Source: Chitinophaga eiseniae
Lineage (GTDB): Bacteria > Bacteroidota > Bacteroidia > Chitinophagales > Chitinophagaceae
Direction: 5' to 3'
Assembly: GCF_900167135.1 (NCBI RefSeq)
Contig: NZ_FUWZ01000002.1
Span: forward strand, 310,001 to 374,000
Length of the DNA stretch: 64,000 nucleotides
Shown: positions 34,955 through 42,774 of the stretch, one piece after another
How positions within the stretch are numbered: position 1 is the first letter of the stretch
Layout of the letters: the number at the start of each line of letters is the position of its first letter
Program-made: the position numbers and the translations under genes
Notes under the pieces: model-generated
What the model saw: the letters and a program-made list of their open reading frames with translations, nothing else
Database searches by the model: none
Told to the model about the DNA's origin: nothing

Positions 34955-36295
34955 ATGGCGCATAAACTCATCATATTAGGAGCAGGAGAAAGCGGGATAG
35001 GAGCAGCCTTGCTGGGCAAACAGCAGGGGTATGATGTTTTTGTGTCCGAAGGCGGCACTATCAAAGACAACTATAAACAGGAACTGGCGGTAAACCATAT
35101 TCCTTTCGAAGAAGGCCATCACTCCTGGGATGTTATACTGGGCGCAGACGAGATCGTCAAAAGTCCGGGTATCCCCGAAAAAACAGAGCTGATGAAAAAA
35201 GTACGCGAAAAAGGCGTAGTTGTCATCTCCGAAATTGAACTGGCCTACCGTTTTTCAAAAGGTAAAAAGATTATTGCCATCACCGGCAGCAACGGCAAAA
35301 GCACCACCACCGCCCTCACCTACCACCTTTTCAAAACGGCAGGACTGGACGTGGCCATGGTCGGCAATATTGGCGTTAGTTATGCCAGGCAGGTAGCAAC
35401 CGCACCAGCGGAGTATTATGTGATTGAAATCAGCAGCTTTCAGCTGGATGACATCGTGGAATTCAAGCCCAACGTGGCCATCCTGCTCAACATTACGCCT
35501 GATCACCTGGACCGGTACGACTACAAAATGGAAAATTATGTAGCCTCCAAGTTCAGGATCGCGATGAACCAGACAAAAGAAGACTATTTCGTCTACTGTA
35601 TGGATGATCCGGAGATCATGCAGCATTTGGCGCAGCAACCCATTTATTCAACATTAATACCTTTTACCATCATGAAACCACTGAAAGAAGGCGGATCTAT
35701 CGCCAACGAGCAGTTGCAAATACTGGTTGACGGAGAGCCGGTCATCATGTCGATGTATGACCTGGCGCTAAAAGGGAAACACAATCTGTATAATTCGATG
35801 GCAGCAGCAATTGCAGGCAGAACCATGGATATTAGAAAGGAAAAAATCCGCGAAAGCCTGGCTTCTTTCAAAAGCCTCGAACACCGGATGGAATATGTGA
35901 CAACCGTAAAAGGCGTGGATTTTATCAATGATAGCAAAGCTACCAATGTAAACTCCGTGTGGTTCGCCCTCGAAAGCATCGAAAAGCCCATTGTACTGAT
36001 CATGGGCGGTGTGGACAAAGGCAACGACTACTCCGCTATCCGCGACCTGGTGAAAGAAAAAGTAAAAGCCATTATTTGTATGGGTGTGGACAACACACCG
36101 ATCATTGATGCGTTATCAAAAGATACACCTGTCATGATCAGCACATCCGGCATGATGGACGCGGTACGCGAAGCCTACGCCCACGCTACCAAAGGAGACG
36201 TGGTCATGCTCTCCCCCGCCTGCGCCAGCTTCGACCTGTTTAAAAATTACGAAGACAGGGGCCGGAAATTCAAAGAAGCGGTGAAAGCATTGTAA
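34955..36295 (+). CDS. murD: UDP-MurNAc-L-alanine:D-glutamate ligase
   Basis: Adds D-glutamate to UDP-MurNAc-L-Ala. The 446-residue protein has the N-terminal Rossmann segment LIILGAGESGIGAALLG, the ATP loop AITGSNGKSTTTALTYHLF (G111-T118), the NITPDHLDRYD motif, and FINDSKATNVNSVWFALES with the catalytic region of the C-terminal domain. It lies 38 bp after mraY and 61 bp before ftsW. Nothing unusual. Confidence 0.97.
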   Translation: MAHKLIILGAGESGIGAALLGKQQGYDVFVSEGGTIKDNYKQELAVNHIPFEEGHHSWDVILGADEIVKSPGIPEKTELMKKVREKGVVVISEIELAYRFSKGKKIIAITGSNGKSTTTALTYHLFKTAGLDVAMVGNIGVSYARQVATAPAEYYVIEISSFQLDDIVEFKPNVAILLNITPDHLDRYDYKMENYVASKFRIAMNQTKEDYFVYCMDDPEIMQHLAQQPIYSTLIPFTIMKPLKEGGSIANEQLQILVDGEPVIMSMYDLALKGKHNLYNSMAAAIAGRTMDIRKEKIRESLASFKSLEHRMEYVTTVKGVDFINDSKATNVNSVWFALESIEKPIVLIMGGVDKGNDYSAIRDLVKEKVKAIICMGVDNTPIIDALSKDTPVMISTSGMMDAVREAYAHATKGDVVMLSPACASFDLFKNYEDRGRKFKEAVKAL

Positions 36296-36356
36296 ACACC
36301 GGATTGCAGGTAAAAGGGTTGAATAACGGAAACGAAAAAACGAAATTATTAACAAT

Positions 36357-37556
36357 ATGAACGGATTGCTCTATAGAACAAAAGGCGATAAGGTCATCTG
36401 GACGATAGTTATCTTTCTATCGCTGGTGAGCCTGCTGGCTGTGTATAGCGCAACCGGCTCGCTCGCCTACCGCGAACGGGGCGGCCATACGGAGTATTAT
36501 CTCCTGAAGCAGCTCGTCGTACTCGGCATGGGCCTGGTGATCATCTACTTTGCACACCGGGTAAACTATACCATTTACTCGCGCGTGGCACAGGTAGGCT
36601 TCCTGGTATCGATACCGCTGCTCATTTATACGCTGGCATTCGGTTCGCATATCAACGACGCCAGCAGATGGATACGGCTGCCGATCATCAATCTGACATT
36701 CCAGACATCGGACGTAGCCAAACTGGCCATCTTCATGTATGTCAGCCGCCAGTTGTCCAGAAGGCAGCATGTGATCAACGATTTTAAGAAAGGGTTTCTG
36801 CCCATCATCATACCAGTAGGCATTATCTGCGTACTCATTATGCCGGCCAATATGAGCACGGCTTTGCTGTTAATGGCCAGCTGTATGCTGCTCTGTTTCA
36901 TTGGCAGGGTGCCGGTAAGGTTCCTCGCCGGCATGGTGGCAGCGGGAGCGCTGGCGATCGTACTGATGTTTGCCATCGCGAAAATCTCCGGTATGGAGAT
37001 GCGTACCAAAACCTGGGAAAAGCGGTTGGACAGCTTCGTGAACGACGACCATACAGAAGTGCCCTACCAGGTGCAGCAGGCCAACATCGCCATCGCGGGC
37101 GGCGGTATACTCGGGAAAGGCCCCGGCAACAGTACACAACGTAACTTTCTGCCGCATGCCTACTCCGACTATATCTACGCTACCATCATCGAAGAATACG
37201 GACTGATGGGCGCTTTCCTGATACTGGCGGCTTACATGCTGCTGCTGCTGCGCTGCATCCGGATCTACAAAAAATGTCCGTATGCGTTTGGCGCCTTCCT
37301 GGCGCTGGGACTCAGCGTAACACTGGTGATACAGGCGCTGACCAACATGGCGGTAAACGTACAGCTGTTCCCCGTAACAGGGTTGCCGCTGCCGCTGGTC
37401 AGCATGGGTGGATCTTCCGTCCTCTTCACCAGTATGGCCATCGGTATTATCCTGAGCGTGGCCCGCAATGTGGAGGAAATGGAAGGAAAACAGGCAGAAA
37501 AAGAAAGACTGGAACGCGTCATGGCGGCCAATGCAGAAAACGCTGCGGTGGCTTAA
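36357..37556 (+). CDS. ftsW: Septal peptidoglycan polymerase FtsW
   Basis: SEDS-family glycosyltransferase that polymerises lipid II at the septum with FtsI. The 399-residue protein has about ten membrane helices, starting at about 13-31. Family marks include SRWIRLP, GILGKGPGNSTQRNFLPHAYSD-type extracytoplasmic loop (around residues 246-266) and the C-terminal PVTGLPLPLVSMGGSS. Its place between murD and murG is the usual one. The C-terminal tail is cytoplasmic and charged (EEMEGKQAEKERLERV). Confidence 0.95.
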   Translation: MNGLLYRTKGDKVIWTIVIFLSLVSLLAVYSATGSLAYRERGGHTEYYLLKQLVVLGMGLVIIYFAHRVNYTIYSRVAQVGFLVSIPLLIYTLAFGSHINDASRWIRLPIINLTFQTSDVAKLAIFMYVSRQLSRRQHVINDFKKGFLPIIIPVGIICVLIMPANMSTALLLMASCMLLCFIGRVPVRFLAGMVAAGALAIVLMFAIAKISGMEMRTKTWEKRLDSFVNDDHTEVPYQVQQANIAIAGGGILGKGPGNSTQRNFLPHAYSDYIYATIIEEYGLMGAFLILAAYMLLLLRCIRIYKKCPYAFGAFLALGLSVTLVIQALTNMAVNVQLFPVTGLPLPLVSMGGSSVLFTSMAIGIILSVARNVEEMEGKQAEKERLERVMAANAENAAVA

Positions 37557-37606
37557 TGCGTATCTATATAAAAAAAGAGACAGACAATCAATCGTAACTG
37601 AAGGAC

Positions 37607-38698
37607 ATGCAACGCAAAGTGATTATAGCAGGTGGCGGCACGGGAGGACATATCTTCCCGGCGATAGCGATTGCCAATGCGTTGAAAAAAATCCAGCCGG
37701 ATATTGACATCCTCTTTGTGGGCGCCGTCGGTAAAATGGAAATGGAAAAAGTACCGCAGGCGGGCTATCCCATCAAAGGACTGGAAATAGCCGGTTTTAA
37801 CCGCAGCAATATTTTTAAAAACATACTGCTGCCTTTCAAAATCTGGAAAAGTCTCCGGCAGGCTAAAAACATCCTCGCCGAATTCAAACCGGATGCAGTC
37901 GTGGGTGTTGGCGGTTATGCCAGCTTCCCCATGCTGAGAAGGGCACAGAAAAATGGTATTCCGACGCTCATACAGGAACAGAATTCCTTTGCAGGCAAAA
38001 CCAACAAAATACTGGGTAAAAAAGCAAAGAAAATCTGCGTGGCTTATGATGGCATGGACAAATTTTTCCCGGCAGACAAGATTGTTTTCACCGGCAATCC
38101 TGTCAGGAACAACATCACCCAATCCGCCGTCACCAAAGAAGACGCCCTGCAACACTTTGGACTGAGCAGTCAGAAACAAACCATCTTCGCGGTAGGCGGC
38201 AGCCTGGGCGCCAAATCGATCAACGAAGCGTTGCAGCCGTTGCTGCCCACGCTGGTGCAGAAAGACCTGCAGCTGATCTGGCAAACCGGCAAACCGTACT
38301 ACGAAACCGCGAAAGCGGCGGCAGCGCCCTACAGCAGCCATATCAAAGTACACGAGTTCATCAACGTGATGGACTTTGCCTACAAAGCTGCAGATGTGGT
38401 GCTCTCCCGCGCAGGCGCACTGGCCATCGCAGAACTCTGCGTGGTGAAAAAGCCGGTCATCTTTGTGCCGTACCCTTTTGCAGCGGAAGACCATCAGACT
38501 TCCAACGCCATGAACCTGGTGAACAAAAAGGCGGGGCTGATGATCAAAAACGACGAAGTGGGCGCACAGCTCTCCGGCGTGTTGTTCAGCCTTCTGCAAA
38601 ACAGGGCGCTGATGGAACAACTGGAGAAAAATATCGGCGAACTGGGCAATCCCAACGCGGATATGGTGATCGCAAAAGAAGTAATGAGCATTTTTTGA
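37607..38698 (+). CDS. murG: MurG, lipid II synthase
   Basis: MurG adds GlcNAc to lipid I on the cytoplasmic face of the inner membrane. The 363-residue protein has the G loop IIAGGGTGGHIFPAIAIANA, the second loop VGGSLGAKSINEAL, LIQEQNSFAGKTNKILG and the UDP-sugar region SRAGALAIAELCVVKKPVI. It follows ftsW by 50 bp and precedes murC by 27 bp, where a short AT-rich TTTAGATATTAGGGATT spacer lies. Confidence 0.97.
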   Translation: MQRKVIIAGGGTGGHIFPAIAIANALKKIQPDIDILFVGAVGKMEMEKVPQAGYPIKGLEIAGFNRSNIFKNILLPFKIWKSLRQAKNILAEFKPDAVVGVGGYASFPMLRRAQKNGIPTLIQEQNSFAGKTNKILGKKAKKICVAYDGMDKFFPADKIVFTGNPVRNNITQSAVTKEDALQHFGLSSQKQTIFAVGGSLGAKSINEALQPLLPTLVQKDLQLIWQTGKPYYETAKAAAAPYSSHIKVHEFINVMDFAYKAADVVLSRAGALAIAELCVVKKPVIFVPYPFAAEDHQTSNAMNLVNKKAGLMIKNDEVGAQLSGVLFSLLQNRALMEQLEKNIGELGNPNADMVIAKEVMSIF

Positions 38699-38725
38699 TT
38701 TAGATATTAGGGATTAAGGATTCAT

Positions 38726-40075
38726 ATGGATTTGAACAACATACAACGGGTTTATTTCATCGGCATCGGCGGTATCGGCATGAGCGCCATCGCCCGCTTC
38801 TTCAATGAGAAAGGAGTGGCAGTCAGCGGCTATGACCGTACCTCCACCCCGCTCACAAAGCAGCTGGAAGCCGAAGGTATGCAGATCCATTATACAGACG
38901 ATATTAACGCAGCAGACCGGGAAGCTAACCTGGTCGTATATACGCCGGCCATCCCGGCCACCCATGAAGAACTGAAATGGTACCGGGACAATGGCTTTGA
39001 AGTAGTGAAACGCAGCGATGTACTACAGGAAATCACCCGTTCGCTCTTCGCTATTACCGTAGCAGGCACCCATGGTAAAACCACCGTTTCCACCATGATC
39101 GCGCATCTGCTGACGGACAGCGGTTATGGTTGCAACGCTTTTCTCGGTGGCATCAGTGTGAACTACGACAGGAATTTCTGGAGCAGCGACAAGGCGGTAG
39201 CGGTGATCGAAGCAGATGAATACGATCGCTCTTTTCTGAAATTAAGTCCGGATATCGCTGTCCTGACTGCCATGGATGCAGACCACCTGGACATTTACGG
39301 CACACCGGAAGCTATGGAAGAAGCATTTATCACATATACGCACAATATAAAGCCCAATGGCACGCTGATTGCTAAGTTCGGCCTGCATCGCGGAAATGAG
39401 CTGAAGGCAGACAACAAACTGCTGTACAGTTTACAAAACGATGCCGCCAATGCATACGCTGCCAACATCCGGATGATCAACGGCGGATATGAGTTTGATG
39501 TGATGCAGCAAGACTGGATGATCGACAATATCCGGATGCATATTGGCGGTATGCACAATGTGGAAAACGCAGTAGCGGCTATTACCGTAGCACATCTGCT
39601 GGGCATCGACGCAGCAAAGATCAGAGCGGCGGTAGAAAGTTTCAAAGGCATCAAAAGGCGCTTTGAATATGTGATCAAAAACGATCACCAGGTGTATATC
39701 GATGACTACGCCCATCACCCGGAAGAACTGCGCGCGCTGATCACCAGTGCAAAGGCATTGTTCCCCGGCAGGCGCTGCACCGTGATATTCCAGCCGCACC
39801 TGTTCACCCGCACCCGTGACCTGGCGGAGGGTTTCGCAGAAAGCCTCTCCCTGGCGGACGAAGTGATACTGCTGCCTATCTACCCGGCGAGGGAGCTGCC
39901 TATCGAAGGGGTGACCAGCGATATCCTGGCAGCGAAGATCACCGTACCGGTGCAGATCATGCAAAAAGAAGAAGTACTGGACTGGCTGAAGAAAACACCC
40001 GTCCCGTTATTGATAACAGCCGGAGCAGGCGACATTGACCAGTTAAAAGGACCGATCAGTCAACTGCTTCACTAA
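38726..40075 (+). CDS. murC: UDP-N-acetylmuramate:L-alanine ligase
   Basis: First peptide-adding step of peptidoglycan synthesis. The 449-residue protein has the N-terminal UDP-binding YFIGIGGIGMSAIARFF, the ATP loop VAGTHGKTTVSTM (G114-T120), MDADHLDIYGT, and the C-terminal HHPEELRALITSAK and FQPHLFTRTRDLAEGF, both diagnostic for MurC. It precedes ftsQ by 11 bp. Confidence 0.97.
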   Translation: MDLNNIQRVYFIGIGGIGMSAIARFFNEKGVAVSGYDRTSTPLTKQLEAEGMQIHYTDDINAADREANLVVYTPAIPATHEELKWYRDNGFEVVKRSDVLQEITRSLFAITVAGTHGKTTVSTMIAHLLTDSGYGCNAFLGGISVNYDRNFWSSDKAVAVIEADEYDRSFLKLSPDIAVLTAMDADHLDIYGTPEAMEEAFITYTHNIKPNGTLIAKFGLHRGNELKADNKLLYSLQNDAANAYAANIRMINGGYEFDVMQQDWMIDNIRMHIGGMHNVENAVAAITVAHLLGIDAAKIRAAVESFKGIKRRFEYVIKNDHQVYIDDYAHHPEELRALITSAKALFPGRRCTVIFQPHLFTRTRDLAEGFAESLSLADEVILLPIYPARELPIEGVTSDILAAKITVPVQIMQKEEVLDWLKKTPVPLLITAGAGDIDQLKGPISQLLH

Positions 40076-40086
40076 AAAGAAAAATT

Positions 40087-41199
40087 TTGGCTAAAACCAC
40101 GACGATATTAAAAAGACTGGGCGCGCTGCTCCTCTGGGTGACAGCGGTGACGGGCTTTATTATCCTCCTGGTGGCGGCCAATAACGACAAGGAATCAGGT
40201 GTCTGTAAAGGTATTCAGGTGAAGTTTGAAGGGAAGGACGATAACTTCTTCATTGAAGCCAAGGATATCCGGTCATTGTTGACGAAAGACAAGGCGCTGA
40301 ACCCGGTGGGCAAGCCGATCCGGGATATCAACATCCGTACCCTGGAAGCAGTGGCAGACCAGGACCCCTGGGTGAAAAATGCAGAGATCTATTTCAACAG
40401 CAAACAGGAACTGCATATAAAAGTAACACAGCGGGAACCGGTAGCCAGAGTGTTTACCTTTTCGGGCAACAGCTTTTACCTCGACGAAGCAGCAGAGCGT
40501 ATACCGGTATCCTCCCGGTACGCCGCCAGGGTACCGGTGTTTACCGGCTTTCCCACAGACGCGGACAAGCTGCAACGGACAGACAGCCTGCTGGCCGCAC
40601 AGATAGTGGACATGGGCCGTTTTATCGGCAAAGACGCTTTCTGGATGGCGCAGGTAGAACAGCTGATGATCACCACCGACCGTAAGTTTGAGTTCATTCC
40701 CAAACTGGGCGACCAGGTGATCGTGTTCGGAGAAGGCGCCGATATTGAAAAAAAATTCACCAAACTGCTGGCTTTTTACAAGGAAGGACTGAATAAGGTA
40801 GGTTGGAATAATTATTCGCGCATCAACATCGCTTTTGAGAATGAAGTCGTATGTACGCGTAAGGATGGTGTACCACCGCTACAACCGGCGATACCCAAAG
40901 ATACGGTCAGACAGCTGGTAGCAGACGAGCCGCCCATTGCAGAGAGTGAAGACAGCGCGGAGAAAACAACGGCAGTCAAACCACCGGAACATCCAACGGT
41001 GGCCGCCAAACCAGCCGAAAAACCGGCAGCCAGAACAGTGGTAAAACCTGCGGCTGCCCACAAAGACAAAGCAACGGCAAAAGCGCCCGCGAAAAAAACA
41101 AAAACGGAAAAAGCGACGCCGCCGAAGCAACAACCTAAAGCAGTGTATAAGCCAGGGAATAAATCTGTTAACACATCAAAAAAACAAACAACGCCATGA
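40087..41199 (+). CDS. ftsQ: Division protein FtsQ with long Lys/Ala/Pro-rich tail
   Basis: FtsQ links early and late divisome proteins in the periplasm. The 370-residue protein has a short cytoplasmic N-terminus, one membrane helix (about 12-31) and a POTRA-like plus beta domain (DPWVKNAEIYFNSKQELHIKVTQREPVAR). From about 255 it has a low-complexity tail rich in Ala, Lys, Pro and Thr that is not needed for the fold. The start is TTG at 40087, 11 bp after murC. The last four bases overlap the ftsA start (ATGA), indicating coupled translation. Confidence 0.9.
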   Translation: MAKTTTILKRLGALLLWVTAVTGFIILLVAANNDKESGVCKGIQVKFEGKDDNFFIEAKDIRSLLTKDKALNPVGKPIRDINIRTLEAVADQDPWVKNAEIYFNSKQELHIKVTQREPVARVFTFSGNSFYLDEAAERIPVSSRYAARVPVFTGFPTDADKLQRTDSLLAAQIVDMGRFIGKDAFWMAQVEQLMITTDRKFEFIPKLGDQVIVFGEGADIEKKFTKLLAFYKEGLNKVGWNNYSRINIAFENEVVCTRKDGVPPLQPAIPKDTVRQLVADEPPIAESEDSAEKTTAVKPPEHPTVAAKPAEKPAARTVVKPAAAHKDKATAKAPAKKTKTEKATPPKQQPKAVYKPGNKSVNTSKKQTTP

Positions 41200-42602
41200 A
41201 TCAGGAAGCTCCCATCATTGTAGGTCTCGATATCGGAACTACGAAGATTGCTGCCATAGCAGGACGGAAGAATGAATACGGGAAACTGGAAATCCTGGGA
41301 TTCGGTAAAGCTACATCGTTTGGTGTGCAGCACGGTATGGTGCTGAACATTGACCAGACGATTAAAGCTATCAGGCAAGCCCTGGAAAACTGTTATGCTT
41401 CCAGCCCCCACCTGGAAATCAATGAAGTATATGTCGGCATCGCCGGTCATCATATCAAAAGTTTGCAAACCCGTGGCGATATCGTCCGCAATGATGTTGA
41501 GGCGGAAATATCCCAGAAAGATATCGACCAGCTGATCAACGATCAATATAAAACCGTTATCCCTGCGAGCGATCAGATCATCGATGTGATCCCGCAACAA
41601 TATATTGTGGACAGCCTGCAGAACATCACCTATCCCATCGGTATGTCCGGAGTGAAGGTGGGTGCAAACTTCCATATTATCACCGGCGACAAGAACGCCA
41701 TCCGCAATATTAACCGCAGCGTGGAGAAGTCCGGCCTTAAGATCCGCGACCTCGTGCTGCAGCCGCTGGCATCTGCCGCAGCAGTTATGTGCGATATGGA
41801 CTTCGAAGCAGGAGTAGCCATTGTAGACATTGGTGGTGGTACCACCGACCTGGCGGTGTTCTACGAAGGCATCCTCAAGCACACAGCCGTTATTCCCTAT
41901 GGTGGCGAGAACATTACCAACGATATCAAAAACGGTCTCGGTGTGCTGAAAACACAGGCCGAACAGATGAAGGTACAATTCGGTTATGCACTGGCCGATG
42001 AAGCGAAAAGCAACGCCTATATCACTATTCCCGGTTTACGCGGACAGAGCCCCAAAGAAATCTCCGTGAAAAACCTGGCGCATATTATTCAGGCCCGTAT
42101 GAGTGAAATACTCGATTTCGTAGTATATCACCTCAAACAAATCGGTATGGACAATAAGATGCTGAATGGTGGTATTATCCTCACCGGTGGCGGTTCCCAG
42201 CTGAAACACCTGATCCAGCTGACCGAGTACACTACCGGCGCCAGCGCACGCATCGGTTTCCCCAACGAACACCTGGCCAGCGGCCTGTTCGACGAAGAAT
42301 TGACCAAACCCATGTACGCCACCTGCGTAGGATTGATCCTCAAAGGCTACAACGATTATGAAAATGATCGTAAAACACTGGAAGAAAATTACATAAAAAT
42401 TAATACCAGTTACCTCGCGAAAGAACAAGCCGCTCAGTCGGTAGCCCAACAGGAAGAAGAATGGGTAGAAGAAACACCCAGCACCCAGGAAATCCAGGAC
42501 AGAAAAGCCAAAGAAAGGAACGCTTCCCTGAAGAATTTCCTGGATAAAATGAAAACGAAGATCATTGACATGTTTACAGAAGAAGAAGACGCAAAACTGT
42601 AA
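41196..42602 (+). CDS. ftsA: Division protein FtsA
   Basis: Actin-like protein that tethers FtsZ filaments to the membrane. The 468-residue product has the ATPase motifs GLDIGTTKIAAIAG at the N-terminus and VAIVDIGGGTTDLAVF near 206-221, and the LTGGGSQLKHL segment. After a linker the C-terminus SLKNFLDKMKTKIIDMFTEE is an amphipathic helix, the membrane-targeting sequence. It overlaps ftsQ by 4 bp. A 172-bp gap to ftsZ contains a 15-bp inverted repeat and a possible small ORF. Confidence 0.97.
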   Translation: MNQEAPIIVGLDIGTTKIAAIAGRKNEYGKLEILGFGKATSFGVQHGMVLNIDQTIKAIRQALENCYASSPHLEINEVYVGIAGHHIKSLQTRGDIVRNDVEAEISQKDIDQLINDQYKTVIPASDQIIDVIPQQYIVDSLQNITYPIGMSGVKVGANFHIITGDKNAIRNINRSVEKSGLKIRDLVLQPLASAAAVMCDMDFEAGVAIVDIGGGTTDLAVFYEGILKHTAVIPYGGENITNDIKNGLGVLKTQAEQMKVQFGYALADEAKSNAYITIPGLRGQSPKEISVKNLAHIIQARMSEILDFVVYHLKQIGMDNKMLNGGIILTGGGSQLKHLIQLTEYTTGASARIGFPNEHLASGLFDEELTKPMYATCVGLILKGYNDYENDRKTLEENYIKINTSYLAKEQAAQSVAQQEEEWVEETPSTQEIQDRKAKERNASLKNFLDKMKTKIIDMFTEEEDAKL

Positions 42603-42660
42603 ATGTGAAATGGCGCAATTGTTGTGAACTGCAAACGTTTATTATATAAGAACAAAGAAC

Positions 42661-42747
42661 GATAATTAATAATGATAGGACAAATGAACCATATTAACGG
42701 CAAAGAATACACGCTTATAACACCGAACAAGTTCATTATTAATTATC
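42661..42747. repeat. 15-bp inverted repeat between ftsA and ftsZ
   Basis: GATAATTAATAATGA (42661-42675) and TCATTATTAATTATC (42733-42747) are exact reverse complements 57 bp apart, 27 bp before the ftsZ ATG. The arms are AT-rich and could pair in the mRNA just upstream of ftsZ or bind a dimeric protein. The left arm contains the start, and the right arm part of the end, of the small ORF at 42672. Confidence 0.6.
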
Positions 42748-42755
42748 CGTACTAA
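42672..42755 (+). CDS. Possible 27-residue leader or microprotein before ftsZ
   Basis: ATG at 42672 opens a 27-codon frame ending TAA at 42753-42755, 19 bp before ftsZ. The predicted peptide starts MIGQMNHINGKEY and ends KFIINYPY. It fills most of the ftsA-ftsZ gap and overlaps both arms of the inverted repeat. Only its position supports it: no known family, and a frame of this size in AT-rich DNA can be chance. If real it might be a leader peptide controlling ftsZ. Confidence 0.2.
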   Translation: MIGQMNHINGKEYTLITPNKFIINYPY

Positions 42756-42774
42756 CCCATAAAAGTATAGAGTC

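Noticed and set aside
37553..38620. Minus-strand open frame of 355 codons
   Set aside because: Antisense to murG, which has all family motifs.
40812..41978. Minus-strand open frame of 388 codons
   Set aside because: Antisense to the ftsQ tail and ftsA; arises from codon bias and the repetitive ftsQ tail.
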